Assembly (NCBI RefSeq): GCF_005281615.1
Contig: NZ_SZZM01000005.1
Location: 1-64,000, forward strand
Reading direction: 5' to 3'
Origin: Rhodoligotrophos defluvii
Lineage (GTDB): Bacteria; Pseudomonadota; Alphaproteobacteria; Rhizobiales; Im1
Length of the DNA stretch: 64,000 nt
The position numbers and the translations under genes are program-made. Shown piece after piece: positions 45,107 to 53,812 of this stretch; the first letter of the stretch is position 1, and each line of letters starts with the position of its first letter. The notes beneath the pieces are model-generated. The model ran no database searches. It was given only the letters and a program-made list of their open reading frames with translations, and was not told where the DNA came from.

Positions 45107-46675
45107 ATGGCTGACGTGAGCACTGGAACCGGCGGAACACCTGCGTCAGGGCGCCAATCCCGTCGCGGCGGGGCAGCCGAGCGGCGGCAGCGGCGCAGCG
45201 GCGGCACGCGTCCCCAGCTCAAATACATCTCGCGCAAGATTCCCCTTTACGAGGTGCTGAGCGAGGAGGGGCTGGCGCTTATCGAGCGCAATGCGGACAC
45301 AGTGCTGGAAGAGGTCGGCATCGAGTTCCGTGACGATGCCGAGGCACTGGCCATGTGGCGCGAAGCCGGCGCCGATGTGCGCGGCGAGCGCGTGCATTTT
45401 CCGAAGGGCCTGTGCCGATCGCTGCTCAAGAGCGCGCCGAGCGTGTTCACCCAGCATGCCCGCAACCCCGAGCGCAGCGTGCTGATCGGCGGCAACAGCA
45501 CGGTCTTCGCGCCGGTCTATGGTCCACCCTTCATCCGCAATCTGGAGGAGGGCCGCCGCTATGCCACGCTGCAAGACTTCCAGAATTTCGTGAAGCTCAC
45601 CTACGCTCTGCCGACCCTGCATCATTCCGGCGGCACCGTCTGCGAGCCGGTGGATGTGCCCGTGCACAAGCGCCACCTCGACATGGTGTATGCGCATATC
45701 CGCTATTCCGACAAACCATTCATGGGCTCAGTCACCCATCCGGAGCGGGCCGAAGATTCGGTCAAAATGGCCAAGCTGCTGTTCGGCGATGACTTCGTCG
45801 ACCAGAACTGCGTGATGATCAGTCTGATCAACGCCAACTCACCCCTGGTATTCGATGCGACCATGCTGGGCGCGTTGAAGGTCTATGCCCGCAACAACCA
45901 GGCAACCGTCGTCTCGCCCTTCATCCTCGCCGGCGCCATGTCGCCGGTGACCGTGGCTGGAACGCTGACCACGATCCTGGCCGAGGCCCTGGCCGGCTGC
46001 GCCTTCTCGCAGCTGTGCCGCCCCGGCGCGCCAGTGGTGTTCGGCACGTTTGCGAGCTCGATCTCCATGCAGTCCGGCGCGCCGACCTTCGGCACACCGG
46101 AGCCGGCCCATGTGCTCTACGGTGCCGCGCAGCTCGCCCGGCGCATCGGCATTCCCTTCCGCTCCGGCGGTTCGCTCTGTGCCTCGAAAGTGCCCGATGC
46201 GCAGGCCGCCCACGAGAGCACGCAAACCCTGATCCCAACCCTTTATGCCGGCGTGAATTTCGTTCTCCATGCAGCCGGCTGGCTGGAAGGCGGCCTCGTC
46301 TCATCCTATGAGAAGCTCATCATCGATGCTGATCAGCTCGGCATGATGCAACGCTTCGCCGAAGGCATCGATCTCTCGGAAAACGGCCAGGCGCTGGATG
46401 CCATCCGCGAAGTTGGCCCGGGCAGCCACTTTCTTGGATGCAACCACACCCAAGCCAATTTCGAGACGGCCTTCTACCGCTCGACCGTGGCGGACAACAA
46501 TTCCTATGAGCAGTGGCTGGCCGAGGGTGAGCAGGACGCTGCGCAACGGGCCAACCGGATCTACAAGCAGATGCTGCAGGACTATGTTCCGCCAGCCTTG
46601 GATGAGGGCACCGATGAAGCGCTCAAGGATTTCATTGCCCGCCGCAAGGCGGTTCTGCCGGACTCGCTGACCTAG
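45107..46675 (+). CDS. MttB-family (non-pyrrolysine) methylamine/betaine:corrinoid methyltransferase
   Basis: A 522-residue member of the trimethylamine methyltransferase family. The frame runs without an in-frame amber codon, so it lacks the pyrrolysine of true trimethylamine enzymes and groups by this feature with MtgB-type enzymes that demethylate quaternary amines such as glycine betaine, proline betaine or carnitine. The first 35 residues are Arg/Gly-rich and disordered. The barrel carries FVKLTYALPTLHHSGGTVCEP and SGAPTFGTPEPAHVLYGAAQL. It would pass methyl groups to the corrinoid protein at 34.3 kb. The ATG has GGGAGG about ten bases upstream. The stop codon is TAG. Confidence 0.9.
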   Translation: MADVSTGTGGTPASGRQSRRGGAAERRQRRSGGTRPQLKYISRKIPLYEVLSEEGLALIERNADTVLEEVGIEFRDDAEALAMWREAGADVRGERVHFPKGLCRSLLKSAPSVFTQHARNPERSVLIGGNSTVFAPVYGPPFIRNLEEGRRYATLQDFQNFVKLTYALPTLHHSGGTVCEPVDVPVHKRHLDMVYAHIRYSDKPFMGSVTHPERAEDSVKMAKLLFGDDFVDQNCVMISLINANSPLVFDATMLGALKVYARNNQATVVSPFILAGAMSPVTVAGTLTTILAEALAGCAFSQLCRPGAPVVFGTFASSISMQSGAPTFGTPEPAHVLYGAAQLARRIGIPFRSGGSLCASKVPDAQAAHESTQTLIPTLYAGVNFVLHAAGWLEGGLVSSYEKLIIDADQLGMMQRFAEGIDLSENGQALDAIREVGPGSHFLGCNHTQANFETAFYRSTVADNNSYEQWLAEGEQDAAQRANRIYKQMLQDYVPPALDEGTDEALKDFIARRKAVLPDSLT

Positions 46676-46693
46676 CGTGGTTTTCCGGGCCAA

Positions 46694-46715
46694 GTGGCAT
46701 CTGGATCGATGCCAC
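46694..46715. terminator. Hairpin between convergent MttB and orphan gene
   Basis: A perfect 7-bp stem GTGGCAT/ATGCCAC with an 8-base loop lies 19 bases past the MttB stop and 80 bases past the stop of the convergent orphan gene. It could serve either strand; T-runs are short. Confidence 0.35.
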
Positions 46716-46794
46716 CGGGTTTCGGGACATGGGCTTGAGCAGAGCGTCCGCTCTCTGGCGCGCACGCTCTGCCTCGGATGACCCATCGAAGGGG

Positions 46795-47322
46795 CTATGA
46801 CGTGCTCCAGTAATCCGATGCCTGCGAATCGCTGTAGTGCCCGTGATCCGTCTGCCGATACGCGTCGTGCTGATCGGGGTGCGGCATGGATTGGCTCTGA
46901 TACGGACCGGCGTCATTCCACAGCGGCGCTGCGGCATTGGGACCAACCGACTCGCCGGGCACCACGGTATGATCGGTCACCAATCCATGGTGCGCATGAT
47001 CATAGACGAGAAAACGCCCGGCTGCTTGGTCCGGACTGAGACGGACGCTTGGGTTTATATACAGCTTGTTCGGGTCCATCGGCACGCCGGCGGGAGGAAG
47101 TTGCTCCGGGCCCGAATGCCAGCGCACAGGCCCGGGGTCGTAACCGCCCTGGTGGCGGGCCATTTGCGCCGGGTCGGGCCCGAACGCGACATATCGCTCC
47201 GGTGCCGCTGTGCTTGCAACAGACCCGTTCCTGGCATCGTATTCCGCGGTCGCCTGCACAGGGTCGGCGGGCGCTGGTTGGGACTGATAGAGCGGTGACT
47301 GGGATTGATAGAGAGGTGGCAA
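46795..47322 (-). CDS. Orphan Tyr/Gln/Ser/His-rich low-complexity protein
   Basis: A 175-residue protein with a YQSQ motif three times (PLYQSQSPLYQSQP at the N-terminus and GPYQSQS near residue 145), a central part with WHSGPEQLPP and YINPSVRLSPDQAAGRFLVY, and a polar HDAYRQTDHGHYSDS tail. There is no signal peptide or known domain. The start is a TTG at 47322 with an ideal GGAGG six bases upstream; no better ATG is in frame. It is convergent with the MttB gene and divergent from the amidase gene. Composition and AT-rich upstream DNA resemble the other orphans at 43.6 and 44.1 kb. Confidence 0.55.
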   Translation of the reverse strand: MPPLYQSQSPLYQSQPAPADPVQATAEYDARNGSVASTAAPERYVAFGPDPAQMARHQGGYDPGPVRWHSGPEQLPPAGVPMDPNKLYINPSVRLSPDQAAGRFLVYDHAHHGLVTDHTVVPGESVGPNAAAPLWNDAGPYQSQSMPHPDQHDAYRQTDHGHYSDSQASDYWSTS

Positions 47323-47542
47323 GGCAGTCCTCCATCAACAGCTGGACGTTATTTAAATAAGCTATCGCTACCTGAGATGGAGTAAAAATGGATTGCACAA
47401 CTTTAGAATTGAGGAGTATCGAGATTCTATCTGAAGGAACGGTGAGAGAAACCGCTGGCATTTGAAATGCTGGCCCATGAAGCCACTTGGATTCACCTTG
47501 CGCCGGCCTGTGGTGAACGCCCGTTAGGAAACGGATCCTCCT

Positions 47543-48997
47543 ATGACTGAGCTTGCCTTCGCATCAGCCACCGCGCTCGTCCGGGCGCTACGCGACCGCA
47601 CGGTTTCGGCGCGAGAGCTCCTGGAGCTGTATTGGGCGCGGGTGGAAAAATATAACCCGGCGATCAACGCCATCATCTGGAGCGATATCGAAGCGGCCAG
47701 GCAGGCGGCCGATGCGGCCGACCGGCGGCTCGATGAGGGCAGGCCGGCGGGGGTGCTCGACGGCTTGCCGATGACGATCAAGGAGTCGTTCCAGCTGGCC
47801 GGCTCGCCCACCACCTGGGGCGTGCCGCACTACCGGGACAACATTACCGATACGGACGCCGATGCGGTGGCAAGGCTAAAGGCGCAAGGGGCGATCATTT
47901 TCGGCAAGACCAACGTGCCCTTGATGCTGGCTGACTGGCAGAGCTTCAACGTCATCTATGGCACCACCAACAACCCGTGGGATTTGTCGCGGGCACCGGG
48001 CGGCTCGTCCGGCGGCTCGGCGGCCGCGCTGGCTGCGGGGCTCACCGCCCTCGACATGGGCTCCGACATCGGCTCCTCGATCCGCAATCCCGCCCATTAT
48101 TGCGGCGTCTTCGGCCATAAGCCCACCTATGGCGTGGTTTCCTATGCCGGCCATGCACTGCCGGGCATCGTCACCACGTCGGACATAACGGTCGCCGGGC
48201 CGCTGGCCCGTTCGGCAGCGGATCTTGCCTTGGAACTGGATGTGATCGCCGGACCGGAGGCGATCGAGGCATCCGGCTGGCGGCTTGATCTCAAGCGGCC
48301 GACGAAAACCGCCATATCCGAGTTCAAGATCGCGGTGATGCTGAGCGACCCGTGCTCGGAAGTGGACCAGCCGGTGCAGGACGAGATCGGCAGGCTTGCG
48401 GAGTTCCTCGGCAGCCGTGGCGCGAAGATCAGCTATACCGCCCGGCCGGCGTTCAGCACCGCGGAAGCCTTCGATATCTACATCGCTCTGCTGCGGGCGG
48501 CCACCAGCCGTGCACAGACCGACGAGGGCTTTGCCCGGCACGTGGAGCTCGCAGCCAAGCTGGATCCGAAGGATCAGAGCTATTTTGCGCGCATGGTCAG
48601 GGCTCATGCCATGCCGCACCGGACGTGGCTGCAGGTGAACGAGCGGCGCCACCACATGCGCCAGGCCTGGGCGCACTTCTTCCAGGAGTGGGACCTGTTC
48701 CTGTGCCCGGCGGCCGCCTCCGCCGCCTTCCCCCACGATCAGGAGGGCGAACGATACGATCGCAGGATCCTGGTGAACGGCAGGCAGGTGCCCACCACAG
48801 ACCAGCTGTTCTGGGCGGGCTATCCCGGCGCCTTCTATCTGCCCGGCACGGTTGCGCCCATCGGCCTCAGCCCTGACCGCCTGCCCATCGGGGTGCAGAT
48901 CGTCGGGCCGCACTACCAGGATTACACGACCATTGCCTTCGCCCAGCTGCTGGAACGGGAATATCGTGCGTTTCAGCCGCCGCCGGGATTTTCGTGA
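47543..48997 (+). CDS. Amidase signature family hydrolase
   Basis: A 484-residue amidase. The Ser-cisSer-Lys triad is visible as Lys80 (GLPMTIKES), Ser155 (GGSSGGSAAA) and Ser179 (GSDIGSSIRNPA), with family spacing. Members hydrolyse diverse amides and some nitrile- or carbamate-derived substrates; no neighbour identifies the substrate, though amides of the polyamine or betaine routes are conceivable. The ATG at 47543 has GGATCC and a weak GGA upstream. The 220-base gap before it is shared with the divergent orphan gene. Confidence 0.9.
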   Translation: MTELAFASATALVRALRDRTVSARELLELYWARVEKYNPAINAIIWSDIEAARQAADAADRRLDEGRPAGVLDGLPMTIKESFQLAGSPTTWGVPHYRDNITDTDADAVARLKAQGAIIFGKTNVPLMLADWQSFNVIYGTTNNPWDLSRAPGGSSGGSAAALAAGLTALDMGSDIGSSIRNPAHYCGVFGHKPTYGVVSYAGHALPGIVTTSDITVAGPLARSAADLALELDVIAGPEAIEASGWRLDLKRPTKTAISEFKIAVMLSDPCSEVDQPVQDEIGRLAEFLGSRGAKISYTARPAFSTAEAFDIYIALLRAATSRAQTDEGFARHVELAAKLDPKDQSYFARMVRAHAMPHRTWLQVNERRHHMRQAWAHFFQEWDLFLCPAAASAAFPHDQEGERYDRRILVNGRQVPTTDQLFWAGYPGAFYLPGTVAPIGLSPDRLPIGVQIVGPHYQDYTTIAFAQLLEREYRAFQPPPGFS

Positions 48998-49091
48998 TCC
49001 TGCGCCAACCTCGCCATAGTCCTTGCATGATTGGCGCGCAATGTCGGACGAGCCTGCCCTGAGCGGCGACCATTCACGTCCGGAGATCCCT

Positions 49092-49412
49092 ATGCGCCTG
49101 ACCGATCCCGTTGCCCGGCATCTGCCGAGCCGGTTGCCGACTCTGGCTCTGACCGTAGCCGCCGTGTGGCTGGTGCAATCCTTCCCCGCCCAGGCGCTCA
49201 CCGTCGCCAACCACGACGACGATGCGGCCATGGTGGTCATCATCGCCAATGGCGAGGAGCAGGCCTATGAGCTGGCGCCGGGCGAGACGGTGACCGACCT
49301 CTGCAAAAGCGGCTGCACCGCCATTTTCGGCAATGGCGAGGAGATCACGATGACCGGCACCGAGACCGTTGCCATCGAGAACGACGCACCACGGATCACC
49401 AGCAGCAACTGA
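49092..49412 (+). CDS. Small exported protein of unknown function
   Basis: A 106-residue protein with a signal peptide (hydrophobic core LALTVAAVWLVQSF, cleavage likely after AQA near residue 37). The mature part of about 70 residues is beta-rich and acidic (VVIIANGEEQAYELAPGETVTDLC), with two cysteines (DLCKSGC) that may form a disulfide. The ATG at 49092 has GGAG seven bases upstream and gives a normal signal peptide; an in-frame start at 49023 would add 23 polar residues. The family is not recognised. It is convergent with the phosphoesterase gene. Confidence 0.6.
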   Translation: MRLTDPVARHLPSRLPTLALTVAAVWLVQSFPAQALTVANHDDDAAMVVIIANGEEQAYELAPGETVTDLCKSGCTAIFGNGEEITMTGTETVAIENDAPRITSSN

Positions 49413-49427
49413 CCCCGGGGAGGGTGC

Positions 49428-50246
49428 TCAGCCGTCCGCCGCTCCGGTCGATGCCGTCGTCACGTGCCGCTCGCGCATGTCGGCGGAATGGCGGTGCATG
49501 AACGCATCGAAATGGACCACCGTGCGGTCGCCCTCAATCCGCGCGACCGCATACATCGGGGGCTCGATGCTGAACGGCGAGGATACGCTACCGGCAACCA
49601 GCGGCGCCTGATAGGCCATGCCCGGAACTCCGGAGCAGAGCAATCCCTGCCACGTGCAGAAGACGGGACGGTGCACATGGCCGAAAAACAGATGATGCAC
49701 CGCATGCTCGGCCAGGATATCCGCGAGCGCTTCGCTGGCTTTGAGCTTCGTCCGGTCCACGAGCGGCACGTCCACGTCGAATGGCGGATGATGGGCGAAG
49801 ACATAGACCGGCAGCTCATGGGCGCGCGCCAGCACGCCGCTCAGCCAGGCCTGCCGCTGCACGCAGTAGTCGCCCGCGATGTCGTCTGAATCGAGCGTGT
49901 CGAGGAACACGAACAGGCCGTCTTCCGTCTCCCGAGTGAATTGCGCAAATCCGTCGCCGTCCCGTGGAGCCTCCCCGAATACCGCGAAGAAGGCGTCACG
50001 GCGGTCATGGGGGCCGAGGGTGAGCAGGGTGGGAATCGGGAAGCGGCCGAGCGTGCCCTTCAGGGCGGCATAGGCTGCCGTGTCGCCATCATTGGTGAGA
50101 TCGCCGGTGATCACGCAGAAGTCCGTGTCCCCGTGGTGGCGTGCGATATCGCGCAGCGCAGCCAGGAAGCGATCCCACGGGTCGATGCCCCAGAGACGAT
50201 TTCCCGGCGCGACCAGGTGGAGATCGCTCATATGAATGATCTTCAT
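49428..50246 (-). CDS. Calcineurin-type metallophosphoesterase (CpdA-like)
   Basis: A 272-residue class III phosphodiesterase-like protein. Metal-binding blocks are visible: MSDLHL (residues 6-11), GDLTNDG (48-54), HHPPFDVD, and FFGHVHRPVF. The third block is GPHD (residues 78-81) instead of the nearly invariant GNHD, which removes the Asn metal ligand. The protein may therefore be altered or inactive, or use another ligand. Relatives hydrolyse cyclic AMP or phospholipid head groups. The substrate is not determined. Confidence 0.82.
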   Translation of the reverse strand: MKIIHMSDLHLVAPGNRLWGIDPWDRFLAALRDIARHHGDTDFCVITGDLTNDGDTAAYAALKGTLGRFPIPTLLTLGPHDRRDAFFAVFGEAPRDGDGFAQFTRETEDGLFVFLDTLDSDDIAGDYCVQRQAWLSGVLARAHELPVYVFAHHPPFDVDVPLVDRTKLKASEALADILAEHAVHHLFFGHVHRPVFCTWQGLLCSGVPGMAYQAPLVAGSVSSPFSIEPPMYAVARIEGDRTVVHFDAFMHRHSADMRERHVTTASTGAADG

Positions 50247-50333
50247 CGGATGTCCCCTCCCGTGAACCGCGGGTTCCGCCTCCTCCCACAGGGTCCCGAC
50301 AGAGATTGGGCCTCATTGTGGCAGCCCCGCGCT

Positions 50334-51131
50334 TCAGCGCTCGCCGGCCGGGTCCCAAGCGAACAGCTGGGCGGCAATGATGGCCGCGGCTATACCCCAG
50401 ACGGCCACGTTAGTGAGGTCGGGCAGCATGGCATAGACGTTCTCGGCCCCTCTCCAGGCGAAGCCGGAGCCGGAAAGGTCGGGCCGGAACGCATTGCCGA
50501 AGGCCACCGCGAAATGCTTCAGCGGAAAGATGTCGGCGGTGATCGTCATCCACGCCGGCAGGTCATGGAAGGGCCGGATGAAGATATTCGACAGGAAGGC
50601 CAGCGGCAGCAGCGTTGCATTGGTGACCGCCTGCGTGGTCTCGCTCGACCGGCACAAAGCCACCACCATCATGCCCAGAGCCGCGAAGGCGCAGCTTCCG
50701 ACCGCCAGCACCAGCAAGGCGGCGGCGAGCCGGTCCGCATAAAGCTGGATGCCGTAGAACAGCATGCCCGCGCCCATGACGATGACGGCGGACACCATGG
50801 CGATGAGGGCGACGGCCAGGATCCGGGCGGCGATATAGATGGAGGGGGGCAGGGGTGTGCCGCGCACCCGCTTCAATATGCCCTGATCGCGCGCCGTGGC
50901 GGTGGAGACCGCAAGATAGGTGTAGCAGGCGGTCACCACCCCGAAAACGGCGAGCGCCGGGGAATAGAACTGCGCGGTGGTGTAGGTCTCGCCCTCGACC
51001 TGCTCGTTGCCGAAAATCTCGGTGAACAGCACGAGCAGGATCAGCGGCATGATGGTGACGAAGAACACCGCTGCCGGCCTCCGGCAGAACAACAGCAGTT
51101 GATGCCGCGTCTGGTCGAGGAGCAGGCTCAC
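50334..51131 (-). CDS. ABC-2 type exporter permease
   Basis: A 265-residue membrane protein with six predicted helices and the ABC-2 layout (LLLFCRRPAAVFFVTIMPLI near the N-terminus, LPLAFLSNIFI near residue 185). Its ATG overlaps the stop of the ATPase gene (ATGA), so both form one exporter. The substrate is unknown. The unit lies directly downstream of the carotenoid-type aldehyde dehydrogenase on the same strand, which may link it to pigment or lipid export; that is inference from position only. Confidence 0.87.
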   Translation of the reverse strand: MSLLLDQTRHQLLLFCRRPAAVFFVTIMPLILLVLFTEIFGNEQVEGETYTTAQFYSPALAVFGVVTACYTYLAVSTATARDQGILKRVRGTPLPPSIYIAARILAVALIAMVSAVIVMGAGMLFYGIQLYADRLAAALLVLAVGSCAFAALGMMVVALCRSSETTQAVTNATLLPLAFLSNIFIRPFHDLPAWMTITADIFPLKHFAVAFGNAFRPDLSGSGFAWRGAENVYAMLPDLTNVAVWGIAAAIIAAQLFAWDPAGER

Positions 51132-52165
51132 GGTGCGGCGCCTCCCGCATGAGCTGAGTCCGCCGCGCGCACCAGGTCCAGATAGATGTCCTCCAGGCTC
51201 GGCCGGGTGACGGTCAGGTGCTGCAGACTGATACGCTGCCGGAAAGCCCAGTGCGTGAGATCGGCCAGGATGGGCGTCGGATTGTCGACGCGGATCTCGA
51301 TCCAGCCCCGCCTGAACTGGGTGACCTGCCGCAGCGGCCGCGGATAGGAATTCGGCAGTTCGGACGTGCCGAGGGTGAAGCGGATCTCGCTCTTGCCGCC
51401 GAAGGCGTCCTGAAGCTCGGCCGGCGTGCCTTCGGCGCAGATCACCCCGCCCACCAGTATGGCCAGCCGGTCGGCCAGGGTTGTCACCTCGTCCATGTGG
51501 TGGGAGGACAAAAGGATCGTCTTGCCCGACGTGGTAAGGCGGCCGATGAGCGACCAGATCTTGCGCCGCGCCTCCGGGTCGAGCCCGGTGGTCGGCTCGT
51601 CGAGGAACAGCACCTCGGGATTGCCGATGATGCCCAGGGCGAGGTCGAGCCGCCGCTTCTGGCCGCCGGACAAAACCTTGACCGGCTTTCCGGCCACGTG
51701 GCCGAGATCGACCAGATCAAGTGTCAGCTCCACCGCCAGAGGCTCCGGATAAAGCCGCGCAAAGGCTTGGGCCGTCTCCCGCACGGTCAGTTCCGGCTCG
51801 AGCGCCGTCGATTGCAGCACGATTCCGATTCGCTCGCGAAACCGCCGGCCGCCGGATCCAGGATCCATGCCGAGAACCGCAGCGCGGCCCCCATCCCTCC
51901 GGCGATAGCCCTCCAGGATCTCGATAGTGGTCGTCTTCCCCGCGCCGTTCGGCCCGAGCAGAGCATAGGTCTCGCCCCGCTCCACATGGAACGTGACACC
52001 GCGTAGCGCCTGCACGCCGCCATAGCTCTTGCGCAAATCGTCGACGAACACCGGCGGCGGCGACCTTCGCGGCGCGAGAGGCTGCGCCGTGGTCGCTAGC
52101 TCCACCATGAGCCGAGCCTTGGCCATCGAACGCTTGGCGAGCTTCCGCCTCGGCCAGTGCAGCAC
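51128..52165 (-). CDS. ABC-2 type exporter ATPase
   Basis: A 345-residue ATPase of the DrrA/NodI type. Walker A GPNGAGKTT near residue 70, signature LSGGQKRR near 166, and Walker B VLFLDEPTTGLD near 188 are intact; a C-terminal domain of about 90 residues follows. The start is uncertain: a GTG at 52165 has AGAGGGG nine bases upstream and is used here; ATG codons at 52126 and 52108 are alternatives and all retain the complete ATPase domain, which begins about 45 residues in. It follows the aldehyde dehydrogenase gene by 15 bases and overlaps the permease gene by four. Confidence 0.9.
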   Translation of the reverse strand: MLHWPRRKLAKRSMAKARLMVELATTAQPLAPRRSPPPVFVDDLRKSYGGVQALRGVTFHVERGETYALLGPNGAGKTTTIEILEGYRRRDGGRAAVLGMDPGSGGRRFRERIGIVLQSTALEPELTVRETAQAFARLYPEPLAVELTLDLVDLGHVAGKPVKVLSGGQKRRLDLALGIIGNPEVLFLDEPTTGLDPEARRKIWSLIGRLTTSGKTILLSSHHMDEVTTLADRLAILVGGVICAEGTPAELQDAFGGKSEIRFTLGTSELPNSYPRPLRQVTQFRRGWIEIRVDNPTPILADLTHWAFRQRISLQHLTVTRPSLEDIYLDLVRAADSAHAGGAAP

Positions 52166-52180
52166 GCTGAACAACCCCTC

Positions 52181-53650
52181 TCAACGGTGCCGGCGCCTCT
52201 GTCTTGCGCCACGAGCGATCATATGCCTGATCATCTTCATACCGGCACCCAGGCGTGTTGTCCAATTGCGGCCATGGATGGCGGCCACGTAGCTGAGCAG
52301 GAATGCGTGGTCGTCTGGGCCCGGCGGCTCGAAATGCGGCCGGAATGTGCCCTTGCGCAGGAACACGGCCTTCGGTTGGGTCATCTCCAGCAGGCCTTCC
52401 GAGCCACGGGTGACCCCGTAGCCCGACTGCTTGCGGCCGGCAAATGGCGCGCGGGGATCGGCGGTGGGCACGATCATGTCGTTGATGCAGACCGCCCCGG
52501 CATTGATTCGCGCGGCAACCTCCCGGGCGCCGTACTCGGAGCCGAACACCGAGGCCCCGAGCGCATAGGGCGAGGCATTGGCCATGGCGACCGCCTCATG
52601 CACGTCCGCGGCCCGGAACAGCATGACCACCGGCGCGAAGATGTCGGCTCGGGCCAGCGGGTCCTCGACGCTGACATTCTCGATCACCAGCGGCGCCATG
52701 GCCGCTTCGCCCTCCGGCGGCGGAAACACCCCATGCACCACGGCGCCGGCCGCCTTGCTCTTGTCGAGCAGCTCGGCCAGCTTGGTTCTGGCCGGCTCCG
52801 CAACCTCAATCGGAGGAAGCTTTGCAACCTCCGCCAGCAGCCGCCCGCGCAGCGCGTCATAGATCGGTTCCAGCGCGATCACCCGGCGCGGCGCAATGCA
52901 GGTTGCGCTGCCATTGAGACGCAGCCCGTAGGCGATGGCCCGTGCTGCGAGGTCGAGATCCGCATCGAGCAGCACGAGGGCCGGATCGTTGCCCGAGAGC
53001 TCGAGCACAACCGGGATGATTCGATCGACCAGCCGCCCGAGCACCATGCGCCCGGTCTCGGCCGTTCCCGTCAGCACCACCTTGTCGATCTGATCGCGCA
53101 GCGCCGCGCGCGCGTCGTCCAGGCTGTCGGACGTGACGGAGACCAGATTCGGCGGCAGGCCCGCGTCATCGAGCAGCTCGATCAGCCAGCGGATCGGCTG
53201 CTCGCCGTTCTGGCCAGGCTTGATCAGCACCGCGTTGCCGGCGACCAGCGCCTGCAGGGCCTGCACCCCGGGCAGGAACAGGGGGTAGTTGGAAGGCCCG
53301 ATGATCAGCACCAGGCCGAAGGGCTCGCGCCTTATGGTCACCTCGCTGCCCGCAAGCCACAAGGGACGGTCTTCCTTGCCGAGCGGCCGCGGCCTCAGGA
53401 GCTCCGCCGCGCGGCGCTCCAGGAACCGGCAGGCATCCACCAGCGGCACGACCTCCGCCGCGGTGAAATCGGCAAGCGATTTGGCCAATGTCGGGGCAAC
53501 GGTGCCCACGAACTTGGGCGCACGCTCGGCAATCAGGTGCCGCAGTTCCGCCACGACCGCGACGCGCCGGTCGACCGGGGTGGCGGCCCAATCGCGCTGA
53601 GCCGCGCGCAGTATGGCGATCCGTTCGTGAATAGGCGTTGCGCGGTTCAT
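52181..53650 (-). CDS. Aldehyde dehydrogenase, probably carotenoid aldehyde oxidising
   Basis: A 489-residue NAD(P)-dependent aldehyde dehydrogenase. The catalytic Cys251 (GSATCIAP) and general-base Glu217 (VLELSGND) are present, as are IIGPSNYPL and the C-terminal PFAGRKQSGYG segment. In C30 carotenoid pathways such a gene oxidises diaponeurosporenal to the carboxylic acid that is then glycosylated. Here it is divergent from two desaturase genes, so this role is likely, though a general aldehyde dehydrogenase cannot be excluded. The 162-base intergenic region to the desaturase gene must hold both promoters. Confidence 0.82.
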   Translation of the reverse strand: MNRATPIHERIAILRAAQRDWAATPVDRRVAVVAELRHLIAERAPKFVGTVAPTLAKSLADFTAAEVVPLVDACRFLERRAAELLRPRPLGKEDRPLWLAGSEVTIRREPFGLVLIIGPSNYPLFLPGVQALQALVAGNAVLIKPGQNGEQPIRWLIELLDDAGLPPNLVSVTSDSLDDARAALRDQIDKVVLTGTAETGRMVLGRLVDRIIPVVLELSGNDPALVLLDADLDLAARAIAYGLRLNGSATCIAPRRVIALEPIYDALRGRLLAEVAKLPPIEVAEPARTKLAELLDKSKAAGAVVHGVFPPPEGEAAMAPLVIENVSVEDPLARADIFAPVVMLFRAADVHEAVAMANASPYALGASVFGSEYGAREVAARINAGAVCINDMIVPTADPRAPFAGRKQSGYGVTRGSEGLLEMTQPKAVFLRKGTFRPHFEPPGPDDHAFLLSYVAAIHGRNWTTRLGAGMKMIRHMIARGARQRRRHR

Positions 53651-53812
53651 TCGCCTGCTCGTTTGCGATCAAAAAGGAGTGGATGGTCGGTTGGCGGTGG
53701 TAATCTTATTAGGCTAGCGCGAAGGACATGCGATCTCGTAAACTGCGCGCGAGAGGGAAATTGCGCCGGGGTTCGGGCGCTTGCTATACGAACGTGTCGG
53801 GGGAGCCGAGGT

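Noticed and set aside
45107-46675. Pyrrolysine-type trimethylamine methyltransferase
   Set aside because: The frame is continuous with no internal amber codon, and no pylBCDS genes are seen; the terminal TAG is at the normal protein end.
52157-53812. Open frame extending the first carotenoid desaturase by 550 codons upstream
   Set aside because: That part is antisense to the aldehyde dehydrogenase and the desaturase domain starts only at the TTG at 53813.
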